From NCBI GenBank assembly GCA_038396585.1, contig CP121691.1, positions 1,488,001 to 1,552,000 of the forward strand: a stretch of 64,000 nt of DNA. Direction: 5' to 3'. The stretch comes from Vallitaleaceae bacterium 9-2 (lineage in GTDB: Bacteria; Bacillota; Clostridia; Lachnospirales; Vallitaleaceae). Below, in pieces: positions 46,750 through 56,993 of the stretch. Position numbers and translations under genes: made by a program. The stretch's first letter is position 1. Every line of letters begins with the position of its first letter. Under the pieces are notes generated by a model, which saw only the letters and a program-made list of their open reading frames with translations, was not told where the DNA came from and ran no database searches.

Positions 46750-47870
46750 TAGAGACAAGTGAAAAAAAGATGCTTACGTTAAATCTTCAGTTTTTTGCCG
46801 AGGATTCAGGTGCGGGAGAAAAAACAGAAAAACCCACAAGCCGAAAGAGGGAAAAATCAAGAGAAGAGGGGCAAGTTGCAAAAAGTATTGAGATTACAAC
46901 AGCATTTTTGCTCATCACCCTTTTTTATACATTAAAAATTATTGGACCTTGGATTGCTAAGCGTTTGATTGACATTATGCGGGAAGCCTTTTCACTTTTT
47001 AAATACGATAATTTGGATCAAGTGTTGGCACATCAAATCTACATGCATTTTGCAGAAAAAGTATTATTAATCATTCTACCTATTTTAGGGATATCATTCG
47101 TTGTCGCTTTTGTAAGTAATATTGCACAAGTTGGATGGAAACCAACATTAAAACCCTTGACACCTAAATTGAATCGGCTTAGCCCAATTCAAGGGATAAA
47201 GCGGATGTTTTCCATGCGTACATTGGTAGAATTATTAAAATCAATATTAAAAATAGTTATTATTTTACTCATTGTCTATTTTACAATTATCGATTTTGAG
47301 AATATGATTTATAATTTTTATCGATTACCTGTTTTTGAAGGGTATGCCATGATTATAAATACAGTATTGGATATGGCGATAAGAGTTGGAATGTACTTTA
47401 TAATTATTGCAGTTATTGATTATTCCTATCAACGCTATAAGCATGAAAAAGATCTAAAAATGACAAAGCAAGAAATCAAAGATGAACGTAAAATGATTGA
47501 TGGTAATCCAGAGATCAAAGGAAAGATTAGACAAAAAATGCGGGAAGCTGCGATGCGCAGAATGATGCAAGATATTCCAAAAGCAGATGTGGTTATTACA
47601 AATCCCACCCATTTTGCGATTGCGATTGCATATGATGAACACCAATTTGGAGCACCACGTGTGCTGGCTAAGGGGGCTGACCTTGTAGCTGCTAAGATAC
47701 GTGAACAAGCTAGAGAACATAATATTGAAATTGTTGAAAATAAGCCATTAGCCAGAACGTTATATTATACAGTTGAAATTGGACAAGAAATACCACCAGA
47801 ACTATATCAGGCGGTTGCAGAAGTATTAGCTTTTGTATATTCATTAAAAAATAGGAGTGCTGTTACATGA
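46746..47870 (+). CDS. flhB: Flagellar export switch protein FlhB
   Basis: FlhB controls substrate specificity of export. The 374-aa protein has an N-terminal basic region (EKTEKPTSRKREKSREEGQV), four membrane segments and a cytoplasmic domain with the self-cleaving NPTH at residues 286-289, cut between N286 and P287. The KNRSA tail is short. It overlaps flhA by four bases. Confidence 0.97.
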   Translation: MIETSEKKMLTLNLQFFAEDSGAGEKTEKPTSRKREKSREEGQVAKSIEITTAFLLITLFYTLKIIGPWIAKRLIDIMREAFSLFKYDNLDQVLAHQIYMHFAEKVLLIILPILGISFVVAFVSNIAQVGWKPTLKPLTPKLNRLSPIQGIKRMFSMRTLVELLKSILKIVIILLIVYFTIIDFENMIYNFYRLPVFEGYAMIINTVLDMAIRVGMYFIIIAVIDYSYQRYKHEKDLKMTKQEIKDERKMIDGNPEIKGKIRQKMREAAMRRMMQDIPKADVVITNPTHFAIAIAYDEHQFGAPRVLAKGADLVAAKIREQAREHNIEIVENKPLARTLYYTVEIGQEIPPELYQAVAEVLAFVYSLKNRSAVT

Positions 47871-49903
47871 AACCAGGAGATATCATACTCGGATTATTTA
47901 TATTATTAGCAATTGTAATTATGATTATTCCTATTGAAGGAGCAGTCATTAGTTTTTTAATTTCATTAAATCTTTTGTTGGCATTAATTATTCTTTTTAA
48001 TGCCATGTTTGCGCGAGAAGCTTTATCTATGTCAGCGTTTCCTACAATTCTATTGTTTATGACAGTATATCGCCTTGCACTTAATGTGTCATCAACACGT
48101 GCAATATTAACAGGTGGTGAAGCAAAAGCTGGAAATGTTATAAAGACATTTGGCTCCTTTGTAGGTGGTTCGAGTCTAATTGTAGGTGTTGTTGTCTTTA
48201 TGATTTTAGTTATTATTAACTTTATGGTTATAACTAAAGGTTCTGAGCGTGTTGCAGAAGTTGCCGCACGATTTACGCTTGATGCTATGCCGGGAAAGCA
48301 AATGGCTATAGATGCTGATTTGAACTCGGGACTGATTGATGAAGTGCAAGCCAGAGAAAGACGACAGAAAATTCAAGACGAAGCTAGTTTTTTTGGATCA
48401 ATGGATGGTGCAAGTAAGTTCGTAAAAGGAGATGCAATTGCAGGATTGATCATTACATTTATTAATATTGTTTTTGGGGTTATTCTTGGTGTGGTGATTC
48501 AAGGCCAGACGTTAATGGATGCTTTTGAAGAATACACAATTTTAACAATAGGTGATGGTCTTGTAAGTCAAATTCCTGCACTGCTTATATCCCTTGCAAC
48601 GGGAATGCTTGTAACAAAAGTTTCAAAAGAAGTCGATATCAGTGATACACTTATTCAACAGCTTTTTCAAATGCCTAAGGTTATGTTTCTTGCAGGTGGG
48701 GCTTTGACCTTTTTGGGAATAGTCACTCCGTTAAGTTTTCCAATCGTTGGTGGAACCGGAATATTGACGTTGATTGCAGGATATCAAATGCATAAGAATC
48801 TAGAGTTACAAGAAATTGTTGATGAAATATCAACGGAAGATGTTGAAGCAGAAGAAATCAGAAAGCCGGAAAACGTGGTCAATTTATTACAAGTTGATCC
48901 GATAGAGCTTGAATTTGGTTATGGTATTATTCCTTTGGCCGATGCATCGCAAGGGGGAGACTTGCTGGATCGTGTTGTTATGATCAGGCGTCAAATTGCA
49001 TTAGAATTAGGTACAATTGTACCCATTATTCGTTTAAGAGATAATATTCAGTTAAATCCCAATCAATATATAATTAAAATTAAAGGCAATCAAATTGCAG
49101 AGGGTGAGATTTTGTTTGACCATTATATGGCCATGAACCCAGGGTATATTGAAGATGAAATTGATGGAATAGAAACCATTGAACCTGCATTTAACTTGCC
49201 GGCTTTGTGGATTACTGAAAGTCAAAGAGAACGTGCAGAAGCGATGGGATATACTGTTGTTGATCCGCCTTCTATCATAGCAACCCACTTAACTGAAATT
49301 ATTAAAGGACACCTAGGAGAATTATTGACACGCCAAGATGTAAAAATACTTATCAATAATGTCCAGGAAAATCATCCAACTTTGGTCGAAGAGCTTGTGC
49401 CTAAAATCATGACTGTGGGAGATATTCAAAAAGTTTTAATGAACTTGCTTAATGAAGGGGTATCCATTCGTGATTTAGTTTCGATTTTTGAAACCCTTGC
49501 AGATTATGGTTTGGCAAATAAAGACCCGGATATTTTAACAGAATATGTACGACAATCCTTAAAACGAACCATTAGCAAAACGTTCTTTGATGAAGAGACA
49601 AACCAAGTGTTGACGCTTGATCCATCCATTGAACAAATGCTTATGGACTCAGTTAAGCGAACAGAACAAGGAATGTTTTTAAATTTAGAGCCAGATAAAA
49701 TCGAAAAAATACTCAATGCGACACACGCAGCAGCGCAAAAGCAAGAAGCGATGGGAAGAACTCCTATTATATTGACATCGCCAATTGCACGTGTATATTA
49801 TAAACGTTTAATCGAAGAAAGATATCCAGATATTGTGGTTATTTCCTATGGAGAAATTGATAATCAAGCAGAATTACAATCAGTAGGGATGGTGAGCTTT
49901 TAA
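47867..49903 (+). CDS. flhA: Flagellar export gate protein FlhA
   Basis: FlhA forms the nine-fold export ring and receives cargo. The 678-aa protein has about eight membrane segments, the conserved FMTVYRLALNVSSTRAIL and FTLDAMPGKQMAIDADLNSG between them, and a large cytoplasmic domain. Length is normal for FlhA. It overlaps flhB by four bases and flhF by one. Confidence 0.97.
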   Translation: MKPGDIILGLFILLAIVIMIIPIEGAVISFLISLNLLLALIILFNAMFAREALSMSAFPTILLFMTVYRLALNVSSTRAILTGGEAKAGNVIKTFGSFVGGSSLIVGVVVFMILVIINFMVITKGSERVAEVAARFTLDAMPGKQMAIDADLNSGLIDEVQARERRQKIQDEASFFGSMDGASKFVKGDAIAGLIITFINIVFGVILGVVIQGQTLMDAFEEYTILTIGDGLVSQIPALLISLATGMLVTKVSKEVDISDTLIQQLFQMPKVMFLAGGALTFLGIVTPLSFPIVGGTGILTLIAGYQMHKNLELQEIVDEISTEDVEAEEIRKPENVVNLLQVDPIELEFGYGIIPLADASQGGDLLDRVVMIRRQIALELGTIVPIIRLRDNIQLNPNQYIIKIKGNQIAEGEILFDHYMAMNPGYIEDEIDGIETIEPAFNLPALWITESQRERAEAMGYTVVDPPSIIATHLTEIIKGHLGELLTRQDVKILINNVQENHPTLVEELVPKIMTVGDIQKVLMNLLNEGVSIRDLVSIFETLADYGLANKDPDILTEYVRQSLKRTISKTFFDEETNQVLTLDPSIEQMLMDSVKRTEQGMFLNLEPDKIEKILNATHAAAQKQEAMGRTPIILTSPIARVYYKRLIEERYPDIVVISYGEIDNQAELQSVGMVSF

Positions 49904-51186
49904 TGAATATACATAAGTATAAAGGTCAGACAGAAAAGGAAGCAATGACAGCAATTAAAGCTGAATTGGGACCAGAGGCACTTATTGTAAGTGTCAAACA
50001 CGTTCGACCCAAAGGTATCTTTAAATTATTTAGAAAATCATTTGTTGAAGTGACAGCAGCCATTGATGATCGAAAAATATCTGAAGAAAATGTGGAAAAA
50101 TCACTTCCTAAAATACGATTAAGCGCATCAACAATTGAAAAAAACAACCAAACATTTAATGGTCACGTAGACAATGATAGTGATGCCCAATTAGATGAAT
50201 TTAAACGTTTTATTGAAAAGTTTTCTCAAAAGCAGGAACAGCAGGTTGAACAAGAACCCACAATCCAAGAAAATAAAGTGCAAGAAAAAGAGGAACCAAT
50301 ATCTTCTCCTATAAGTAAGCCATTAGATACTGTTAAGCTAGAGGCTATTCAGGTAGATACCCAAGAAGATACATGTGATACTACAGATATTCCCATGCTC
50401 CAAGTTATTTATGAACAACTCATTGATAACGAGATTGATGAAAAGTTTGCGAATGAACTGATGATGGGGCTAGTTGAGTATGTTCAAAAAAATGAAACCA
50501 ATATTGATGATATCGTATCGATTATTTATAAAAGAATCGTTAAAAATATGTCGGATTATGATACAATAGATATTAACAAAATGAATAAAAATATTTTCTT
50601 TATTGGTCCTACAGGGGTTGGAAAAACAACAACCATTGCAAAGATTGCTTCGTTGTTTTCGCTTAATCATGGAAAAGATGTTGCCTTGATTACATCCGAT
50701 ACGTATCGTATCGCAGCGGTTGAACAGTTAAGGACATATGCAAATATTCTTGGCATTCCGATAAAGGTCGTTTATTCCAAAGAAGAAATGATGGAGGCTA
50801 TTGAATATTTTTCGGATAAAGAGCTTGTGCTGATTGATACAGCCGGACGTTCATACAAAAATCAGGAACATCAATTTGAACTAAAAGAGCTTTTGGATGC
50901 AGTAGTTGATAAAGAGGTGTTTTTGACATTAAGTGTAGCAACCAAGTACAGAGATATGCTTAAAATGGTTAAAATCTATAAGGCTATGACAGACTTTAGA
51001 GTGATTTTTACAAAACTGGATGAAACCATAAGCTATGGAAATATTTTTAACATTCGTAAGGCAACAGGTATCCAATTGTCCTATATCACATTTGGTCAAA
51101 ATGTGCCGGATGACATCAGTGAAATTAATCCACATGATATAGCCAAAAGTCTTTTAGGAGGTGAAGCCATTGGATCAGGCAACTAA
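49903..51186 (+). CDS. flhF: SRP-like GTPase FlhF
   Basis: FlhF is an SRP-type GTPase that sets the place and number of flagella. The 427-aa protein has an N-terminal variable domain (B) with a Glu/Gln-rich stretch, then the N and G domains with P-loop GPTGVGKTTTIAK, the DTYRIAAVEQLRTYA segment and LIDTAGRS. FlhG follows, with the start overlapping the flhF end. Confidence 0.95.
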   Translation: MNIHKYKGQTEKEAMTAIKAELGPEALIVSVKHVRPKGIFKLFRKSFVEVTAAIDDRKISEENVEKSLPKIRLSASTIEKNNQTFNGHVDNDSDAQLDEFKRFIEKFSQKQEQQVEQEPTIQENKVQEKEEPISSPISKPLDTVKLEAIQVDTQEDTCDTTDIPMLQVIYEQLIDNEIDEKFANELMMGLVEYVQKNETNIDDIVSIIYKRIVKNMSDYDTIDINKMNKNIFFIGPTGVGKTTTIAKIASLFSLNHGKDVALITSDTYRIAAVEQLRTYANILGIPIKVVYSKEEMMEAIEYFSDKELVLIDTAGRSYKNQEHQFELKELLDAVVDKEVFLTLSVATKYRDMLKMVKIYKAMTDFRVIFTKLDETISYGNIFNIRKATGIQLSYITFGQNVPDDISEINPHDIAKSLLGGEAIGSGN

Positions 51187-52051
51187 TCTCCGAAATATTG
51201 TTAAAAACAGTCAGCTTGCAAATCGACGTCGTGCAAAAGTCATAACAGTCACTTCTGGAAAAGGCGGCGTTGGAAAATCTAATATTTCTGTGAACCTAGC
51301 CATACAAATGCGAAAAATGGGAAAGAGTGTCGTTGTTTTTGATGCTGACTTTGGTCTTGCCAACGTAGAAGTTATTTTTGGCGTTGTACCAAAATATAAT
51401 TTGTTTGATATTATATATAACAATAAAACCATTAATGAAGTATTAACCAATGGTCCTTTGGGCATAGAGTTTCTTTCGGGAGGCTCTGGCGTCAAAGAAT
51501 TACTTAAGTTAGATAAAGTTCAAATTGAGTTTTTAATTAATAAACTGGCGGAGTTAGACCGCTATGCAGATGTTATTATCATAGATACAGGTGCTGGAAT
51601 CAGTGATGCTGTACTTAGCTTTTTATCGGCTTCACACGAGGTACTTTTAGTTACAACACCAGAGCCCACATCGGTTACAGATGCATATGCGGTTTTAAAA
51701 GCGATTCGAAATAACAATATTGAAGAGATTCAAGGACACATCCATGTTTTAGTGAATCGTGTGCGCAGTGAAAAAGAAGGGCGTGAAATCTTCGATAAAC
51801 TGGACAAAGTAAGCAAAAAGTTTTTAGATGTTGAATTAAGAACAATTGGATTTTTGCCTGAAGATCGATTTTTGCCTCGAGCGGTTATTGAACAAAAGCC
51901 AATTTCAATTTTATATCCGAAAGCTAATATAGTTAAAAGTTTTGAAGAAATAGCGTTAAAAATGATGGATAATTACGAGACAGAAGAAAAGACATCACGT
52001 GGACTAGGAAACATTTTTGCGAGTTTTTTGCGACATAAAGATTGGAGGTAA
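51170..52051 (+). CDS. flhG: MinD-like ATPase FlhG (YlxH)
   Basis: FlhG stimulates FlhF and limits flagellar number. The 293-aa protein begins with an FlhF-activating peptide (DQATNLRNIVKNS), then the deviant Walker A SGKGGVGKSN, the DADFGLANVEVIFG switch and IIIDTGAGISDAVL. I prefer TTG 51170, six bases after TAGGAGGTGA, over GTG 51161, which lies in that site. It overlaps flhF by 17 bases. Confidence 0.93.
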   Translation: MDQATNLRNIVKNSQLANRRRAKVITVTSGKGGVGKSNISVNLAIQMRKMGKSVVVFDADFGLANVEVIFGVVPKYNLFDIIYNNKTINEVLTNGPLGIEFLSGGSGVKELLKLDKVQIEFLINKLAELDRYADVIIIDTGAGISDAVLSFLSASHEVLLVTTPEPTSVTDAYAVLKAIRNNNIEEIQGHIHVLVNRVRSEKEGREIFDKLDKVSKKFLDVELRTIGFLPEDRFLPRAVIEQKPISILYPKANIVKSFEEIALKMMDNYETEEKTSRGLGNIFASFLRHKDWR

Positions 52052-52055
52052 ATTT

Positions 52056-52709
52056 ATGCAGACTTCTATAAAACTTGGTGACAAAATAGAATTAGTAAAA
52101 AAGACGGATTTGCTGGATGCAGACATATATTTTAGTATGATTTATAGTATAGATGATGAATTGTTACGGATACAGGCACCTATTGAAAGTGGAAAAATTA
52201 TTCCATTAGAATTTGATGCTACATATTATATGAATGTATATACAGAAAAAGGATTATTACGTGCTGAAACGGTATTAGAGCAACGTGAAAAAACGGAGCA
52301 CCTTCATATTCTTGCGATGAAACCGTTAACGATGTTTAAAAAATATCAGCGTCGACAGTATTATCGATTAAATTGCACCTTAAACCTTATTTTTCAAGAT
52401 GCTCAAACTAAAGAGGTTGGTGAGGGAACGGTACTTGATATAAGTGGTGGAGGAATGCGGTTTTCAACAGACAAACAACTAAGTGAAGAAGAAGTCATTA
52501 CGTGTCATCTTTGCCTTCGACTTAAGGAAGAAACAGTCGACCTTGATGTTAAAGGCAAAATTATTCAAAGTAAAATAATTGAACCGGAAAAGATTGCATT
52601 TCAAAATAGGCTCGAATTTATTGATTTATCTTTAGAAAAACAAGAGACCATAATAAAGTTTATCTTTGAAGAAGAAAGAAGACGTCGTAAAAAAGAAAAA
52701 GGGATGTGA
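52056..52709 (+). CDS. PilZ domain protein (YcgR family)
   Basis: YcgR-type proteins act as c-di-GMP-dependent brakes on flagellar rotation. The 217-aa protein has an N-terminal YcgR_2-like domain and a PilZ domain with the two c-di-GMP motifs: RRQYYRL near residue 103 (RxxxR type) and DISGGGMRFS near residue 129 (D/NxSxxG). GGAGG precedes ATG 52056. It lies between flhG and cheB, linking the operon to c-di-GMP levels. Confidence 0.9.
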   Translation: MQTSIKLGDKIELVKKTDLLDADIYFSMIYSIDDELLRIQAPIESGKIIPLEFDATYYMNVYTEKGLLRAETVLEQREKTEHLHILAMKPLTMFKKYQRRQYYRLNCTLNLIFQDAQTKEVGEGTVLDISGGGMRFSTDKQLSEEEVITCHLCLRLKEETVDLDVKGKIIQSKIIEPEKIAFQNRLEFIDLSLEKQETIIKFIFEEERRRRKKEKGM

Positions 52710-52713
52710 AGAC

Positions 52714-53796
52714 ATGGAAACTAAGAAAAAAATACTGGTAATTGATGACTCTGCATTCATGCGAAGGGTAATATCTGATATAATTAATGGAGATACAAGA
52801 TGTGAAGTCGTTGGTACAGCTGCAAATGGTGAAGATGGTTTAAAACTTATTGCAGAACTTAAGCCGGATGTAATTACCTTAGATGTTCAAATGCCTATTA
52901 TGGATGGCTTGACAATGCTAAAAACCATGAAGAAAAAATACAACATCCCTGTGATCATGATGAGTACATTAACAAAAGAGGGCGCCACAGAAACTATACA
53001 ATCCCTTGAACTAGGAGCATTTGATTTCGTCGCCAAGCCAGATAATATTTTTAAAGTAAATTCTCAAGAGATTCGAAAAGAACTTATTGAAAAAATTATG
53101 GCAGCAACACAGTGTTGCGTAAAATATGAGGCGCCACAAAAATCAAGAGTAATACGTAAAATCGAACCATCACAAGAAGTCGTAAAACCGACTCAGCGTA
53201 AAGTATCTAATGACAAGGTATCAAAATTAGTCGCGATAGGAACATCAACAGGAGGTCCTAGAGCTCTACAGTACTTGTTGCCATATCTTCCAAAAGATAT
53301 TGATGCAGGTATTGTTATTGTACAACATATGCCGCCAGGATTTACGAAGTCTTTAGCCGATCGGCTGAATAATCTTAGTCAAATTCAAGTCAAAGAAGCG
53401 GAAGACGGAGAACGGATACTAAAAGGGACTGCATATATTGCTCCAGGTGACCGCCATCTTGTCGTTAAACAAAAAGGACATGACTATGTTGTCCATCTGT
53501 CGGATGGGCCAAAGGAAGGGGCACATAAGCCTTCTGTCAATGTCATGATGACATCTCTTAGCGATATATCAATACAGCACTTGATCGGCGTCATTATGAC
53601 GGGGATGGGTGCTGATGGACGCGATGGTCTTGCTGCCCTGAAACAAAAACGCGATATTCATGTTATTGCACAAGAAGAAACGTCTTGCGTAGTATATGGG
53701 ATGCCAAAAGCAATCGTGGAGGCAAAATTAGCAGACGATATCATTCCTCTTGATCAATTAGCAAAAGTAATAACAAAAAAAGTGGAGGTGCTTTAA
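52714..53796 (+). CDS. cheB: Chemotaxis protein-glutamate methylesterase CheB
   Basis: CheB removes methyl groups from receptors and deamidates them. The 360-aa protein has an N-terminal receiver domain (phospho-acceptor D57 in ITLDVQMPIMDG) and a C-terminal methylesterase with the catalytic serine in GTSTGGPRAL, the histidine in VQHMPPGFT and the aspartate in GMGADGRDG. ATG 52714 is chosen; an upstream ATG in frame lies inside the PilZ gene. No cheR is present nearby. Confidence 0.96.
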   Translation: METKKKILVIDDSAFMRRVISDIINGDTRCEVVGTAANGEDGLKLIAELKPDVITLDVQMPIMDGLTMLKTMKKKYNIPVIMMSTLTKEGATETIQSLELGAFDFVAKPDNIFKVNSQEIRKELIEKIMAATQCCVKYEAPQKSRVIRKIEPSQEVVKPTQRKVSNDKVSKLVAIGTSTGGPRALQYLLPYLPKDIDAGIVIVQHMPPGFTKSLADRLNNLSQIQVKEAEDGERILKGTAYIAPGDRHLVVKQKGHDYVVHLSDGPKEGAHKPSVNVMMTSLSDISIQHLIGVIMTGMGADGRDGLAALKQKRDIHVIAQEETSCVVYGMPKAIVEAKLADDIIPLDQLAKVITKKVEVL

Positions 53797-55872
53797 ATGG
53801 ATGTATCACAATATCTCGAAATATTTATTGAAGAAGCAAAAGAACATTTACAAAACTTAAATGAAGCCTTATTGGAAATGGAAAAGTCAGATGATAATAA
53901 AGACTTGGTCAATGAGATATTTAGAGTTGCACACACCCTAAAAGGTATGGCTGCAACAATGGGATTTAAAAAAATGACAGTGTTGACACATGATATGGAA
54001 AATGTACTGTCAGAAATACGAAATGGGAAAATCAATATATCCGCTGAGCTTTTAGATGTATTATTTCAATGTCTAGATGCTTTGGAGCAATATATTGATC
54101 AAATCATAGAGACGGGGACGGAAGGCGACAAAACAAATCAGCCGATTATTGATCGTCTAAACCTTATTCTAGAAGGAAAAGACGCAAAAGCATCTCAAGA
54201 AGACGAAAAGCCTAGTGAAAGTGAAAACTCGCAAGAGCCTCAAGCAGAAGCTCTCAAAGATGATCAAGAGACAATAAAACGTAAGCACAAAATGCTGTCA
54301 TTTAATGAATTTGAAAAAAATGCAATTCTAAAAGCGCAAGAAGAAAGTTACAATGTATACGGTATTACTATTGTAATTTCAGAAAGCTGCGTTTTAAAAT
54401 CAGCACGTGCATTTATTATCTTTAGAACGCTAGAGGGATTAGGTCAAATCATAAAATCCCATCCATCGGTTCAAGATATAGAAGATGAAAAATTTGACTT
54501 GGATTTTTCGGTTTTCTTAATTTCAAGTGAAAGCCAAGACAAGTTTTTAAAAGAATTAAATTCAATTGCGGAAGTTGAAGAAGTTTACGTAGATGAAATT
54601 CATCTTGAAGGAACGGTTCAAAATTTTGAAGCGAAAGAACATAAAGCGCAAGAGGGTGAACAAGAAGAAGATCAAGATGTAAAACCAAGCAAAGAAAAAG
54701 CTGATAACAAAGGACAGGCGCCAACGAAACCAAAGGCAAATAGAACCGTTCGTGTGGATATAGAACGCTTAGATAATCTGATGAACCTTGTAAGTGAGCT
54801 TATTATTGTAAAAAATGGTCTAGAGACTGTAGAAAATAACAATCAAAATATGAATGAACAAATTGAATATTTAGAGCGTATTACTACGAATCTCCACGAC
54901 GCCGTTATGAAAGTACGAATGGTTCCTGTAGAGCGTGTCTTTAACCGATTCCCACGACTTGTTCGTGACTTGGCTCGAAAACTAAATAAAAATCTTGAAT
55001 TGCATATGTCTGGAGAAGAAACTGAACTTGACAGAACCGTTATTGATGAAATTGGAGATCCTTTAGTACATTTAATTCGAAATGCATGCGACCATGGGCA
55101 AGAGATGCCTGCTGAACGTAAGAATAGTGGAAAAAGTGAAATCGGAAATGTATATCTTGATGCATACCAAGATGGCAATAATGTTGTCATTGAAGTTGCA
55201 GATGATGGTAATGGAATCGATGTTGAAAAAGTAAAAGCCAAAGCACTTAATAATGGTACAATAACAAGAGATCAAGCAGATGCCATGAGTGATCAAGACA
55301 TTGTTGAACTTTTATTTAAACCAAGCTTTTCTACAGCGGACCAAATATCTGATGTTTCTGGTCGAGGTGTAGGTCTTGATGTTGTGAAGACAAAAATCGA
55401 AGCTTTGGGAGGAGATATTGAAGTTAAAACCAAACTTGGTAAAGGATCGAAATTCATTATTCGACTACCATTGACACTTGCGATTATTCAAGCATTGATG
55501 GTACGCTTAGAAGATGAAAAATATGCGATTCCACTAAATACCATTCAAAATATCGAAGATGTTAAAGTGTCAGATATTAAATATATTCAAAATCAAGAAG
55601 TGATTAACTTACGCGGTCATGTTATTCCTATTATTCGTTTAGATGGTCTATTAGGCATTGAAAGAGAAAGAACAGAAGAGTCTATGACGGTTGTTATTGT
55701 TAATAAGGGAGATAAACAAGCAGGATTTGTTGTTGATGGACTTATTGGCCAACAAGAAATCGTCATTAAAACATTAGGAAAATACTTGACGAACATAAAA
55801 TTAATTGCCGGAGCGACAATCTTAGGTGATGGTGAAGTTGCGCTTATCCTAGACGTCAATTCACTAGTATAA
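53797..55872 (+). CDS. cheA: Chemotaxis histidine kinase CheA
   Basis: CheA phosphorylates CheY and CheB in response to receptor state. The 691-aa protein has an HPt domain with phospho-histidine H46 in VAHTLKG, a P2 domain near residues 175-270, a charged linker, a dimerisation domain, the ATPase domain with NACDHG, DDGNGID and GRGVGLDVVK, and a CheW-like C-terminal domain. The start is immediately after cheB. Confidence 0.97.
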   Translation: MDVSQYLEIFIEEAKEHLQNLNEALLEMEKSDDNKDLVNEIFRVAHTLKGMAATMGFKKMTVLTHDMENVLSEIRNGKINISAELLDVLFQCLDALEQYIDQIIETGTEGDKTNQPIIDRLNLILEGKDAKASQEDEKPSESENSQEPQAEALKDDQETIKRKHKMLSFNEFEKNAILKAQEESYNVYGITIVISESCVLKSARAFIIFRTLEGLGQIIKSHPSVQDIEDEKFDLDFSVFLISSESQDKFLKELNSIAEVEEVYVDEIHLEGTVQNFEAKEHKAQEGEQEEDQDVKPSKEKADNKGQAPTKPKANRTVRVDIERLDNLMNLVSELIIVKNGLETVENNNQNMNEQIEYLERITTNLHDAVMKVRMVPVERVFNRFPRLVRDLARKLNKNLELHMSGEETELDRTVIDEIGDPLVHLIRNACDHGQEMPAERKNSGKSEIGNVYLDAYQDGNNVVIEVADDGNGIDVEKVKAKALNNGTITRDQADAMSDQDIVELLFKPSFSTADQISDVSGRGVGLDVVKTKIEALGGDIEVKTKLGKGSKFIIRLPLTLAIIQALMVRLEDEKYAIPLNTIQNIEDVKVSDIKYIQNQEVINLRGHVIPIIRLDGLLGIERERTEESMTVVIVNKGDKQAGFVVDGLIGQQEIVIKTLGKYLTNIKLIAGATILGDGEVALILDVNSLV

Positions 55873-55889
55873 ACAGGAGGTGCAATCGG

Positions 55890-56342
55890 ATGGAAACAAA
55901 ACAAATGAAAAATGAAGATATCAAACAATTTATCGTGGTTAAATTTGGGCATGAGCAATATGGAATTAATATTCAAATTGTTCAAAATATTGTAAGAATG
56001 CCAAATATCACACGTGTTCCCAATGCTCCTGCATATATTAAAGGGGTTATTAACTTACGCGGGGAAATTATTCCTGTGATGAGTGTTCGCGTGAAGTTTG
56101 AATTAGAAGAAGATCAATTTACACATGCGACTCGAATCATTATTGTCAAAGTTGATGGCAATGCTATTGGATTAATTGTTGACGAGGTTTTAGAAGTTAT
56201 ACAACTATCAGAAGCTCAAATTGAAAAAATTGTCAGCGATGCGGATGATGAAAAGTCAAAATATGTATATGCAGTCGGAAAAGTAGGAGAAGAATTAGTA
56301 ACGTTGTTAAACGTAGGTTCAATCATAGGGGTTGAAGAATAA
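55890..56342 (+). CDS. cheW: Chemotaxis coupling protein CheW
   Basis: CheW joins CheA to receptors. The 150-aa single CheW domain includes FGHEQYGINIQIVQNIV and the NLRGEIIPVMSVRVKF segment. AGGAGGTG precedes the ATG by eight bases. It follows cheA, as usual. Confidence 0.95.
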   Translation: METKQMKNEDIKQFIVVKFGHEQYGINIQIVQNIVRMPNITRVPNAPAYIKGVINLRGEIIPVMSVRVKFELEEDQFTHATRIIIVKVDGNAIGLIVDEVLEVIQLSEAQIEKIVSDADDEKSKYVYAVGKVGEELVTLLNVGSIIGVEE

Positions 56343-56357
56343 GAAAGGTGAGCGAAT

Positions 56358-56993
56358 ATGAGCAATTTGGATTATAATAGCTTAGATAGCATGCACCTAG
56401 ATATTTTACGGGAAATCGGAAATATAGGTGCTGGAAATGCAACAACAGCGCTTTCTCAAATGATTAATAAGAAGATTGACATGGGTGTTCCACAAGTCAA
56501 TGTATTAGAATTTAAAGAACTAGCAGAAGTGCTGGGAGGAGCAGAGAATCCTATTGTCGGAATTCTTATAGGCGTTGAAGGTCAGATTAATGGAATGATG
56601 ATGTTTGTCCTTGAACAAAAATCGGCCCATAATCTTGTCAATATGCTTATGGAAAGAGACATAGATCGATTTGAAGATTTTACGGAAATGGATTTGTCTG
56701 CTCTAAATGAAATCGGCAATATCATTGCTGGTGCCTACCTTTCATCTCTTTCGACACTTACCAATTTAAAAATTATTGGTACAGTTCCTAATATGGCGAT
56801 TGATATGGCTGGTGCAATATTAAGTGTTCCGGCAATAGAGTTTGGAAAAGTTGGTGACCGTGCACTTTTGATTCAGACAGATTTCGGTGGCGAACTTGAG
56901 CGTGTGTTCGGATATTTTATATTAATTCCCGAATTAGATTCGTATGCTGAAATTTTAAAAAGTTTAGGGATTATTCCAGATGACAATGATTAA
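56358..56993 (+). CDS. cheC: CheY-P phosphatase CheC
   Basis: CheC removes phosphate from CheY-P. The 211-aa protein has two phosphatase motifs, EIGNIGAGNATTAL near residue 18 and ALNEIGNIIAGAYLSSL near residue 116, each with the key Glu and Asn. CheC is also known to bind CheD, which follows and overlaps by 14 bases. With FliY the operon has two CheC-family phosphatases. Confidence 0.95.
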   Translation: MSNLDYNSLDSMHLDILREIGNIGAGNATTALSQMINKKIDMGVPQVNVLEFKELAEVLGGAENPIVGILIGVEGQINGMMMFVLEQKSAHNLVNMLMERDIDRFEDFTEMDLSALNEIGNIIAGAYLSSLSTLTNLKIIGTVPNMAIDMAGAILSVPAIEFGKVGDRALLIQTDFGGELERVFGYFILIPELDSYAEILKSLGIIPDDND